From Bradyrhizobium vignae (lineage in GTDB: Bacteria > Pseudomonadota > Alphaproteobacteria > Rhizobiales > Xanthobacteraceae), in NCBI RefSeq assembly GCF_004114425.1, contig NZ_RDQF01000029.1, positions 21,390 to 85,389 of the forward strand: a stretch of 64,000 nucleotides of DNA. The letters run 5' to 3'. The translations under genes were made by a program, and so were the position numbers. The notes beneath the pieces are model-generated. The model was given only the letters and a program-made list of their open reading frames with translations, did no database searches and had not been told where the DNA came from. Shown here in pieces: positions 26,289 to 34,421 of this stretch. The number at the start of each line of letters is the position of its first letter. Within the stretch, counting starts at the first letter, position 1.

Positions 26289-26981
26289 ATGTATACAATG
26301 AGCCAGGCCTTCAGACTGAAGCAGTCGATCGAAGACGCTGTGATTGCAGGGGAATTTCAGCCCGGCGATCGCTTGGACGAAGCCTCGCTGGCGGAGCGAT
26401 TCGGCGTGTCGCGGACACCCATCCGGGAAGCGCTGCTGCAGCTCGGGGCCGAAGGCTTCATCGATGTTCGCCCGCGACGCGGCGCCATTGTCAGCGTCCC
26501 GTCACCAACCCGGCTGTTCGAGATGTTCGAGACCATGGCCGAGATCGAAAGCGCCTGCGGACGGCTGGCCGCACGGCGGCTGACGCCGGACAATGATGCG
26601 GCGATGGAAGCTGCGCACCGGGCCTGCGAGACGGCCGCGCGGAACGGCGACAGCGAGCAGTACTACGCCGACAACCGCAACTTCCACGAAGCGATCTACC
26701 GCGCCAGCCGCAACAGCTTCCTGGCCGATCAGGCTTTCGCCTTGCACAAGCGCTTGAGTGCCTATCGCCGCATCCAGCTTCGGGCGCGCAACCGGCTGCT
26801 GCAATCGCTGCAGGAGCATGCCGGCATTCTGGAAGCGATCCGTGCCGGCGACGAGCAACTGGCCGCAACCCGCCTCCACGACCACGTCCTGGTGCAAGGC
26901 GAACGGTTCTCGGACATGGTCCTTGGCCTTTCACCCGGCGGCCAATCTCCTGCCGAAAGCAGGAGGCAGACGGCGAAATAG
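26289..26981 (+). CDS. matR: GntR family regulator (FCD subfamily), probable malonate regulator
   Basis: 230 residues from the ATG at 26289; 26298 is an alternative. The N-terminal winged helix has GDRLDEASLAERFGVSRTPI and REALLQLGAEGFI, and the C-terminal FCD domain has the expected Asp/His metal-type residues (NRNFHEAIYRAS, QEHAGILEAI, LHDHV). It is divergent from the malonate TRAP/matA/matB operon in the same arrangement as matR in rhizobia, so it should sense malonate or malonyl-CoA. The symbol is by context rather than sequence identity. Confidence 0.75.
   Translation: MYTMSQAFRLKQSIEDAVIAGEFQPGDRLDEASLAERFGVSRTPIREALLQLGAEGFIDVRPRRGAIVSVPSPTRLFEMFETMAEIESACGRLAARRLTPDNDAAMEAAHRACETAARNGDSEQYYADNRNFHEAIYRASRNSFLADQAFALHKRLSAYRRIQLRARNRLLQSLQEHAGILEAIRAGDEQLAATRLHDHVLVQGERFSDMVLGLSPGGQSPAESRRQTAK
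26290..26297. promoter_or_regulatory. Candidate MatR-type operator 2, overlapping the GntR start codon
   Basis: A perfect eight-base palindrome TGTATACA sits across the first codons of the GntR gene. It shares the core of the upstream site and of the GTATAC-type sites used by several FCD-GntR regulators, which suggests autoregulation. Confidence 0.35.
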
Positions 26982-27037
26982 ACGTGGCCGCCAGCATCTG
27001 GTCTGGGACGCAGACCGGCTGCCGTGCGGCGCGCCAG

Positions 27038-28879
27038 TTAGATGGCCCGCAGCCCTTCCTTGGGCATCTCCCGGATCAGCGCATCGATATCGTTCTGCTC
27101 GAGCGTCTCCTTCTCCAAGAGCTTCTTCGCGGCGCGGTCCAGGATCGGCCGGCGCGTGTTCAGGATGCCCTGGGTGCGTTGGAAGACCTGATCGAGGATG
27201 GCCTTCACCTCGCGATCGACCGCGGCTGCAGTCTCTTCCGCATAGTCGCGCTCGCGCGCCGGATAGGGGCGGTCGGCGCCGGCAAGGAAGTTGCCGGGAT
27301 CGCGCTCGTAGGCGACGCCGCCCAATCTCTCGGACATGCCGTAGCGCGTCACCATGCTGCGGGCGATGTCGGTCACGCGGCGCAGATCGTCGGCCGCACC
27401 CGTGGACAAATGACCGAACACGATCAGCTCCGCGGCGCGGCCGCCGAGCAGCACCGCCATCTTGTTCTCCAGCTCCTCCTTGGTCATCAGGAAGCGGTCT
27501 TCGATCGGTCGCTGAATGGTGTAACCGAGCGCGCCGACCCCGCGCGGGATGATCGAGACCTTGTGCACGGGATCGGTCCCCGGCAACGAGAGGGCGACGA
27601 GGGCGTGGCCCATCTCGTGATAGGCGACGATCTCGCGTTCCCTGGTGTTGAGCAGGCGGTTGCGCTTTTCGAGGCCCGCGACCATGCGCTCGACCGCATT
27701 GTTGAAGTCAATCATGCTGACCGCGTCGGCCCCGCGACGTGTCGCCAGAAGCGCCGCTTCATTGACGAGATTGGCGAGGTCCGCGCCCGTGAAACCCGGG
27801 GTGAGCGCTGCAACGGCGTCTGCATCGACGCCATCCGCCAGCCGCACCTTCTTCATGTGCACCTTCAGGATCTCGATGCGGCCCTTCTTGTCGGGCCGGT
27901 CGACCAGCACCTGCCGGTCGAAGCGGCCGGCGCGGAGCAGGGCGGGATCGAGGATTTCGGGCCGGTTGGTGGCGGCGAGGATGACGAGCCCCGACCGCGA
28001 ATCGAAGCCGTCGAGTTCGACGAGCAGCTGGTTGAGCGTCTGCTCCTTCTCATCGTGGCCGCCCGCGAAAGCGCCGATGCCGCGGGCGCGGCCGAGCGCG
28101 TCGAGCTCGTCGATGAAGATGATGGCCGGAGCCTTTTCATGGGCCTGCTTGAACAGGTCCCGCACCCGCGCGGCGCCGACGCCGACGAACATCTCGACGA
28201 ACTCCGAACCCGAGATCGAGAAGAACGGCACTCTGGCCTCGCCGGCAACGGCCTTCGCCAGCAGGGTTTTGCCTGTGCCCGGGGGGCCGACCAGCAGCAC
28301 GCCTTTCGGCATGCGGCCGCCGAGTCGGCCGTAGTCGGTCGGGTTCTTCAGGAAATCGACGACCTCGCGAAGCTCGTCCTTGGCCTCATCCACTCCGGCG
28401 ACGTCGGCAAAGGTGACCCCGGTGTTGGATTCGACATACACCTTGGCCTTGCTCTTGCCGATGGCCATCAGCCCACCGCCGATCCCGCCGCCTTCCGCCA
28501 TGCGGCGGCCGATGTACCACCAGACCCCGAAGAACAGCAGCACGGGCATGACCCACGACAAAAGGTCACGCAGAAACGTGCTCTCGATCTGGCCGGTGAA
28601 TCGGACGTTGTATTTCTCCAGCTCCTGCGCAACGTCCTGATCGACGCGCGTGGTGACGAATTGTTTTTGGCCGCCGGGCAGCGGCTCCTTCAGTGTGCCC
28701 TGCAGGGTGCGGTCGGAAATGCCGACGGCATCGACTTTCCCCTGGCGCAGCAATTGCTGGTATTCACTGTAGGGGATCACGGCGGTCTGGTGCGCCGTGG
28801 AGATCAGATACTGGATCAAGAAGACCGCGAAGATCGCGGCCACAGCATATCCAAGATTGAAACGGATATTCTTGTTCAT
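27038..28879 (-). CDS. ftsH: ATP-dependent zinc metalloprotease FtsH
   Basis: 613 residues. An N-terminal membrane anchor (residues 8-27), a periplasmic loop, and a second membrane helix (105-124), then the AAA module with Walker A GPPGTGKT at 198-205 and Walker B IIFIDELD at 253-260, and the zinc site HEMGH at 421-425. It degrades membrane and some cytoplasmic proteins such as RpoH. At about 613 residues it lacks the longer acidic C-terminal tail of many housekeeping copies and has a VAGVDEAKDELREVV start to its AAA domain, so it may be an accessory paralogue. It is isolated, convergent with the GntR gene. Confidence 0.93.
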   Translation of the reverse strand: MNKNIRFNLGYAVAAIFAVFLIQYLISTAHQTAVIPYSEYQQLLRQGKVDAVGISDRTLQGTLKEPLPGGQKQFVTTRVDQDVAQELEKYNVRFTGQIESTFLRDLLSWVMPVLLFFGVWWYIGRRMAEGGGIGGGLMAIGKSKAKVYVESNTGVTFADVAGVDEAKDELREVVDFLKNPTDYGRLGGRMPKGVLLVGPPGTGKTLLAKAVAGEARVPFFSISGSEFVEMFVGVGAARVRDLFKQAHEKAPAIIFIDELDALGRARGIGAFAGGHDEKEQTLNQLLVELDGFDSRSGLVILAATNRPEILDPALLRAGRFDRQVLVDRPDKKGRIEILKVHMKKVRLADGVDADAVAALTPGFTGADLANLVNEAALLATRRGADAVSMIDFNNAVERMVAGLEKRNRLLNTREREIVAYHEMGHALVALSLPGTDPVHKVSIIPRGVGALGYTIQRPIEDRFLMTKEELENKMAVLLGGRAAELIVFGHLSTGAADDLRRVTDIARSMVTRYGMSERLGGVAYERDPGNFLAGADRPYPARERDYAEETAAAVDREVKAILDQVFQRTQGILNTRRPILDRAAKKLLEKETLEQNDIDALIREMPKEGLRAI

Positions 28880-29226
28880 GCGAGAGCCAGATCCGATCGT
28901 GTTGCGGCCGCGCCGCGTCGAGGCGCATTTTTGCGCGCTCGGGCCCGGTACGCGGCCGGACCTGCATCGTTATCGACAAAACTTCTCCTGCTGCCTTCAG
29001 TTCCGGATACGCCAGTGCGCTTGGGGTGAGAGGCGCAGGCCGGGCCCTTGCTCAGCCGCCGCAGCCGGTGTGTCGCAGCGGCAACAGCCGGTGCTTTTCC
29101 GCGGGTTGTAACCGGGTTGGCGCTCGCGCGCCCTTGCGAAGGGCGTCCCGGTTCCAACATAGGCACGGACCACGCGCCGGCGGGCGGTGCGGTGGCGAGA
29201 CGGCTACCGGCAGCGAGTGAGCAATC
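28880..29226. other. Intergenic region between ftsH and copC
   Basis: 347 bases between divergent genes. No coding frame here looks real. It must hold both promoters. The only structure I see is a small perfect hairpin, CGCCCTT-GCG-AAGGGCG, at 29129-29145. No sigma-32-like CTTGAA element was found before ftsH. Confidence 0.5.
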
Positions 29227-29589
29227 ATGCGCGTGTTCGTTCGAATCGCGATCCTTCTATCTGCCATCTGGTGTCTAGCCGACCCGAACGCAGCTTGCGC
29301 ACACGCCATCATCGTGTCGTCCTCGCCGGCGGCCGGTGCGACCGTATCGGGCGATGCGGTCGCGATCAGCCTGCATTTCAACAGCCGGATCGATCGCGCC
29401 CGTTCCAAGCTGACGCTGCTGGCTCCGAACGGCGCCGCGCAGGCGCTGACGCCCGCGGCCGATGCGCCGGCCGACGAGCTCAAGGCCGAGGCGGCGCGGC
29501 TTTCCAGTGGCGCATGGCACCTGCGCTGGCAGGTGCTGAGCGTCGACGGACACATCACGCGCGGCGACATTCCGTTCATCGTTCACTGA
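29227..29589 (+). CDS. copC: CopC-domain periplasmic copper protein
   Basis: 120 residues. A signal peptide ends near residue 23 (CLADPNAACA), so that the mature protein would begin with His (HAIIVSSSPAAG). That His, the SP..G pattern and the terminal LSVDGHITRGDIPF are the marks of CopC, in which the first His and a later His and Asp bind Cu(II). It likely delivers copper to the CopD-like membrane protein encoded seven bases downstream. Confidence 0.88.
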   Translation: MRVFVRIAILLSAIWCLADPNAACAHAIIVSSSPAAGATVSGDAVAISLHFNSRIDRARSKLTLLAPNGAAQALTPAADAPADELKAEAARLSSGAWHLRWQVLSVDGHITRGDIPFIVH

Positions 29590-29596
29590 CCTCACC

Positions 29597-31252
29597 TTGT
29601 ACCTGTTTCTCGACATCTTCGGCTATCTGTCGGTCGTCCTGCGCGGCCTGATCCTGATCGCCCAATCCTTCGCACTCGGCGGTCTCGCCTTTCAGATGCT
29701 TTTGTGGGGGCCGTTGCAGCCGCAGCTCTCCGTGTTCGGCCTCTCGATCGAGGAGAAATGCCTGACGGTGCTGAAGGCCAGCGCCTTCGCGTGGGCGATC
29801 CTCACCGTCGCCTCGCTCGGCCTCAATACCGCCGCGCTGGTCGGAACGCTCCAGGTGCCCTGGAGCGAAGCTGTCACCGCCGATTTCGGCCGGGCGGACT
29901 TCGTCATCGCGATATGTGCATTCGGCCTTGCCGTACTGGCGAATGGTCGCGCGCAGGCCCTGCGATCCGCTGCGCTCCTCGCGCTTGCGCTGCTCGCGCT
30001 CGCGATGCAGACCAGGCTGACCCACGCGGCGAGCCGGCCGGTCGTCAGCTGGCCGCTGCTCCTGTCCGATGCCGGACACATGCTGGGCGCCGCGACATGG
30101 ATCGGCGGGCTTCCCTATTTCCTGATCGCGCTGAACGGCTGCAAGTCGCCTTCCGACTGGCGTCTCATCGCACGGCGCTACTCGCTGATGTCCATGGCCG
30201 CAGTCGCGGCGATCGTCGGCGGCGGTCTCGTCATGGCCTTCGATTACATCGGCTCAATCGAGGCGATCTACGGCACCGCCTATGGCGTCATGACCCTCGC
30301 CAAGGTCGGGTTGCTGCTGATGCTGCTCGCGCTTGGCGCGGGCAATTATTTCCTGGTCGAGCGGCTGCGGCGCGACGCCGCAACGCCCATCCTCCGCCTC
30401 AAGCGCTTCGCCGAGGTCGAGGTCGGCATCGGTCTCACCGTTCTGCTCGCCGCTGCGTCGCTGACGTCATTGCCGCCCGGCGTCGATCTTTCGCGCGATC
30501 GCCTGAACTGGCAGGAGATCGTCGAGCGCGCTACGCCGCAATGGCCGCCGCGCCTGACCAGCCCGGACTACGACAAGCTGACCATCGCGCAGCTCCAGGC
30601 CAGGATCAGCGTGTCCGATGCCGGGCGCAGCAGCGCGCCATCCGCCTACGTTCCCGGCGAAGGCACGATCCTGCCGCGCAACGCCGAGGACATCGCCTGG
30701 TCCGAGTACAATCATCACTGGGCCGGCGTCTTCGTGGTGTTGATCGGGCTGCTCGCCTTGATCGAGCATTTTCGCTGGGGCCGCTGGGCGAGGCACTGGC
30801 CGCTGCTGTTTCTCGCGATGGCCGCCTTCCTGTTCCTCCGCGCCGACGAGCAGGCCTGGCCGCTCGGGCCGGCCGGTTTCTTCGAGTCGCTTCGTGATCC
30901 CGAGGTGGCGCAGCATCGGATCTTCGTGCTGCTGATCGCCGCGTTCGGCCTGTTCGAATGGCGCGTGCGGCTGCGCGGCGACAAGGCCGGACGCGCAGCG
31001 CTGGTGTTTCCCCTGACGACCGCGCTCGGTGGTGCGCTGCTGCTCACGCATTCCCATGCCATCGCCAACATCAAGGACCAGCTGCTGATCGAGATGAGCC
31101 ACACACCGCTGGCGCTGTGCGGCATCGCTGCCGGCTGGGCGCGCTGGCTCGAATTGCGTCTCGACGGTCGCGTCCGCGAGGTCGCGGCGTGGATCTGGCC
31201 AGTCGCCTTCGTCCTGGTCGGGCTCGTCCTGCTGGACTACCGCGAAGCCTGA
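29597..31252 (+). CDS. copD: CopD family copper import membrane protein
   Basis: 551 residues from a TTG at 29597, seven bases after copC; no earlier or nearby ATG keeps the first helix. There are about 13 hydrophobic segments. The CopD core is recognised by MLGAATWIGGLPYFL and AKVGLLLMLLALGAGNYF. A periplasmic loop of about 70 residues (WQEIVERATPQWPPRLTSP...) precedes a C-terminal membrane bundle with His-containing segments (EYNHHWAGVF, LLLTHSHAI). It is longer than plain CopD because of this extra C-terminal half. Expected role: copper uptake together with CopC. Confidence 0.82.
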   Translation: MYLFLDIFGYLSVVLRGLILIAQSFALGGLAFQMLLWGPLQPQLSVFGLSIEEKCLTVLKASAFAWAILTVASLGLNTAALVGTLQVPWSEAVTADFGRADFVIAICAFGLAVLANGRAQALRSAALLALALLALAMQTRLTHAASRPVVSWPLLLSDAGHMLGAATWIGGLPYFLIALNGCKSPSDWRLIARRYSLMSMAAVAAIVGGGLVMAFDYIGSIEAIYGTAYGVMTLAKVGLLLMLLALGAGNYFLVERLRRDAATPILRLKRFAEVEVGIGLTVLLAAASLTSLPPGVDLSRDRLNWQEIVERATPQWPPRLTSPDYDKLTIAQLQARISVSDAGRSSAPSAYVPGEGTILPRNAEDIAWSEYNHHWAGVFVVLIGLLALIEHFRWGRWARHWPLLFLAMAAFLFLRADEQAWPLGPAGFFESLRDPEVAQHRIFVLLIAAFGLFEWRVRLRGDKAGRAALVFPLTTALGGALLLTHSHAIANIKDQLLIEMSHTPLALCGIAAGWARWLELRLDGRVREVAAWIWPVAFVLVGLVLLDYREA

Positions 31253-31320
31253 GCGCCCGCTGCCATCTTGCCGTGGCAACCATTCCCTGTAATCTGATCA
31301 AAACACCGGGGAAGAGGCCG

Positions 31321-32508
31321 ATGGGAGGAGTTTTGGAGGGCGTGCGCGTGCTCGATTTCGGGCGCTACATCGCCGGGCCCTATTGCGCGACCTTGCTGGC
31401 GGAGTTCGGGGCCGACGTCATCCGAGTCGAGAAGCGCGACGGCAGCGAGGATCGTTTCGTGGCGCCGGTGGGCGAAGGCGGCGAGGGCGCACTGTTTCTC
31501 CAAGTCAATCGCAACAAGAAGTGCATCACGCTCGATCCGATGAAGGCGGAAGGCCAGGGGGTGATGCGCCGCCTGATCGCGACCGCGGACGTCGTGGTTG
31601 CCAATCTGCCGCCGCAGACCCTGCGCGCGATGAAGCTCGATTACGAGTCGTTGAAGGCGATCAAGCCGGACATCATCCTGACTACGGCGACTGCGTTCGG
31701 CGGGCCGGGCCCCTGGTCTGACCGCGTCGGCTTCGACGGCGTCGGGCAGGCGATGTCGGGCTCGGTCTACATGACGGGCGCGGGCGATCCGCCGTATCGG
31801 GCCGCGGTGAACTGGGTCGATTTCGGCACGGCGCTGCATTGCGCGTTCGGCACGCTCGCCGCGCTGATCGAGCGCGGCAAATCCGGACGCGGGCAGATCG
31901 TCGAGGGCGCGCTGCTCGCAACCGCGCTGTCCTTCACCAATGCCAGCCTGATCGAGCAGGCGGTGATCAACGTCAATCGCGTTCCGACCGGCAATCTCGG
32001 CCAGACCGCAGCGCCGGCCGACATCTACCGCACGAAGGACGGCTGGGTGCTCTGCCAGGTCACCGGCCATCCGCTGTTCAAGCGCTGGGCGAGGCTGATC
32101 GGCGAGGAGGAGCTTTGGCTGAACGATCCGCGCTTTGCCGACGACATCAGCCGCGGAAACAACGGCCGCATCATCAGCGAGCGGATGGCGCGCTGGTGCG
32201 CCGAGCGCACCACGCAGGAAGCCGTCGACGCGCTGGGCCAAGCGATGATTCCGACCGGTCCCGTCCTCAGCCCGCAACAGGCGCTGGATCATCCGCACAT
32301 CCGCGCCGCCGGTTTCATGCAGGACGTCGATTATCCGGGCCTGCCGAAACAGGCGCCGGTCGCCCGCGCCGCGGTGCGGCTGTCGGAAACGCCGGGCAAC
32401 ATCGCAACGCGTCCGCCGACACTCGGCGAGCACACCGATCTCATCCTCGCCGAGCTCGGCTATGACGAGGCGGCGATCGCGGCGCTTCGGCGAGGCGGCA
32501 TTATCTAG
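31321..32508 (+). CDS. CaiB/BaiF family (class III) CoA-transferase
   Basis: 395 residues from the ATG at 31321. Opening GVLEGVRVLDFGRYIAGPYC and GADVIRVEKRDGSED are typical, but the place of the catalytic Asp segment reads NWVDFGTALHCAFGTLAAL, still with an Asp. The C-terminal half has AAPADIYRTKDGWVL. It stands alone between copD and a convergent SDR gene, so its acid substrate cannot be guessed. It is not a close copy of the one at 5160. Confidence 0.87.
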   Translation: MGGVLEGVRVLDFGRYIAGPYCATLLAEFGADVIRVEKRDGSEDRFVAPVGEGGEGALFLQVNRNKKCITLDPMKAEGQGVMRRLIATADVVVANLPPQTLRAMKLDYESLKAIKPDIILTTATAFGGPGPWSDRVGFDGVGQAMSGSVYMTGAGDPPYRAAVNWVDFGTALHCAFGTLAALIERGKSGRGQIVEGALLATALSFTNASLIEQAVINVNRVPTGNLGQTAAPADIYRTKDGWVLCQVTGHPLFKRWARLIGEEELWLNDPRFADDISRGNNGRIISERMARWCAERTTQEAVDALGQAMIPTGPVLSPQQALDHPHIRAAGFMQDVDYPGLPKQAPVARAAVRLSETPGNIATRPPTLGEHTDLILAELGYDEAAIAALRRGGII

Positions 32509-32541
32509 CTATCAGGGTGCAAGCTCTGGGATGGCGGGCGC

Positions 32542-33225
32542 TCAAAGCGAGCTGCCGCCGCAGATGACCAGCTGCTGTCCGGTGATGGCGGCGGCTTCGG
32601 CCGAGAGCAGGAAGGCGACTGCGCCGGCCACTTCCTCGGGGCGGATGTAACGGCCGAGTGGCGGCAGTCTTGGTGCAACATCAGCGCGCGAGGGATTCTC
32701 CAACATCGGCGTCTCGGTCGCAGCCGGCGCAACCACGTTGACCGTGACGCCACGCGGTGCAAGCTCCATTGCCCAGGACCGGGCCAGCGCGATCAGCGCC
32801 GCCTTCGTCGCGGCATATTGCCCGCGTCCGGGCGCACCCGATGCGGTTCGGCTGCCGATGAAGACGATGCGCCCGCCCTGTGGAAGGCGCGGTGCCAGGG
32901 CGTCGGCGAGACGCTCGGCAACCTCGACATGCAGCCGCCACATCGCCGCTCCCGCCTCGTGATCGAGCGACCCGAGCTGACCGACCCTCAGCATCCCGGC
33001 GGCATGAACCAGTGCGGTCGGCGCGATGCCCGCGACGGTGTCCGCGATGGCCCTGACGTCGGCAAGGTCGAGCGACACATGATCGAAGGCCGGATGCTCC
33101 AACAGACCGGGCCGCCGGCTGATCCCGGTGACGCGCCAGCCGTCGCGCAGCAGCCGCTCGACGATCGCAGCGCCAATCCCCGAACTGGCGCCGGTGACGA
33201 GAGCGTGAGGCCGCATGTGCATCAT
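32542..33225 (-). CDS. Short-chain dehydrogenase/reductase (SDR)
   Basis: 227 residues from the ATG at 33225, which overlaps the stop of the sialidase-like gene (ATGA); internal ATGs at 33222 and 33216 are alternatives. The cofactor loop is TGASSGIG and the active site is GSRTASGAPG followed by QYAATKAAL (Tyr and Lys). The protein is slightly short for a classic SDR but complete, ending in the usual ITGQQLVICGGSSL. It is third in an operon with the symporter and sialidase-fold genes, so it probably reduces or oxidises the transported sugar acid. Confidence 0.82.
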   Translation of the reverse strand: MMHMRPHALVTGASSGIGAAIVERLLRDGWRVTGISRRPGLLEHPAFDHVSLDLADVRAIADTVAGIAPTALVHAAGMLRVGQLGSLDHEAGAAMWRLHVEVAERLADALAPRLPQGGRIVFIGSRTASGAPGRGQYAATKAALIALARSWAMELAPRGVTVNVVAPAATETPMLENPSRADVAPRLPPLGRYIRPEEVAGAVAFLLSAEAAAITGQQLVICGGSSL

Positions 33226-34421
33226 CTCAGTCCCGGGCGCCGCGCGTTCACCCATGGTTCGGTCACACGCACATATTTGATGGCGCGGCGGTGGAAGGTG
33301 AACGCCATGTGGAGCGCGCCGTCGGCGGTCTGCTTGATGGACGGATAGGACAGCTCGCGATTGCTTTGCTCGCGCGAATTGTTGGTCATGCAATAGCCAT
33401 CGCCGGTCTCGACGTTGCGCCTGGTCCAGCTCCGTCCACCGTCGGCCGAGACCGCCAGCGTCATCGGTGCCCGCGGCGCACCCCAGAAGGCGGTGCGTCC
33501 GTTCGCCGTGCTGCCGTCGGCGGCGAGGACCGGTGGCAGATTATCTTCGATTTCGTCATAGAGCGAGAGCCGACGCCCGGTTGCGTCATTGGCGCTCGAG
33601 TCGTTGAACACGAGTGCGAGATGGCCGTTCACGAGACGCGTAAACTGGATAGACGAGTTGTTGTTGGGAAGCGCGGTCGCAACCGGCGCCGACCAGCTGC
33701 TGCCGTGGTCGACGGACCTGCTCTGATAGATGTTGTCGGCCCAGCGGCTGCGATACAGCGCGAGCAGCGAGCCGTCGTCGAGGCGCGCGACGCACATATG
33801 CACGCAGCCCCGGCTGCCGGGGACGTCGACGTCCCGCCAGGTCGCGCCGGCATCCGACGAGATCTTCACCGCGCTGGTGTCCTCGTCGCCGTTCCATTTC
33901 CGGCCCGGTGTGCTGTGGCAATAGAACACGGGCAGTAGCCAGTCGCCATTGTCGAGCACGACGACCGGCTGGCGGATGAAGGTGCCGCGGCCGCGCTGCT
34001 CCGGGAACAGCGTCTCGATCGGGCCCCAACTCTTGCCATTGTCACGCGAGAGGCGGCGGCGGATCAGCGCGGTGTCCTGGTTTCCGGCGAGCTGAGCCGT
34101 CCACATCAGCCACAGCGTGCCGTCGGGAGCGGGAAACAGCACCGGGTTCTGCTCCGAACGTCCGGTGTCATCGGAGAGCTTTTCGGCAGGCGACCACTGT
34201 GTCGCGCCGCGGGATAGGCGTGAAAAATAGATGGAGATATCCGACATACCCTCCTGCGTGCCGCCGAACCAGACGCAAGCCAGATCGCCGCCCGCGAGCG
34301 GCATGAGATTGGCGGCGTGGTTCTGGACGCAAGGCGAGGGGATGAAGGCGTCGAACCGTTCGGGATCACCGGCCACCGCGCGGACGACGCCATCGGCGAC
34401 GATCTCCATGTCGGCGATCAT
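33222..34421 (-). CDS. Sialidase-fold (BNR/Asp-box) protein, probably cytoplasmic
   Basis: 399 residues from the ATG at 34421. Four Asp boxes of the form SxDxGxxW are visible: SRDNGKSW (125-132), SSDAGATW (188-195), SVDHGSSW (236-243) and SADGGRSW (325-332). They give a six-bladed propeller. There is no signal peptide, unlike most exported sialidases. The start overlaps the symporter stop and the end overlaps the SDR start, so the three are tightly coupled. It may hydrolyse or isomerise an imported sialic-acid-like or other acidic sugar. Confidence 0.82.
   Translation of the reverse strand: MIADMEIVADGVVRAVAGDPERFDAFIPSPCVQNHAANLMPLAGGDLACVWFGGTQEGMSDISIYFSRLSRGATQWSPAEKLSDDTGRSEQNPVLFPAPDGTLWLMWTAQLAGNQDTALIRRRLSRDNGKSWGPIETLFPEQRGRGTFIRQPVVVLDNGDWLLPVFYCHSTPGRKWNGDEDTSAVKISSDAGATWRDVDVPGSRGCVHMCVARLDDGSLLALYRSRWADNIYQSRSVDHGSSWSAPVATALPNNNSSIQFTRLVNGHLALVFNDSSANDATGRRLSLYDEIEDNLPPVLAADGSTANGRTAFWGAPRAPMTLAVSADGGRSWTRRNVETGDGYCMTNNSREQSNRELSYPSIKQTADGALHMAFTFHRRAIKYVRVTEPWVNARRPGLR

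Noticed and set aside
26984..29029. A 681-codon plus-strand open frame over the ftsH gene
   Set aside because: It is the antisense of ftsH, whose motifs are all present on the minus strand. Its own translation is rich in Arg, Asp, His and Gln with no hydrophobic core, as expected from antisense frames of GC-rich DNA.
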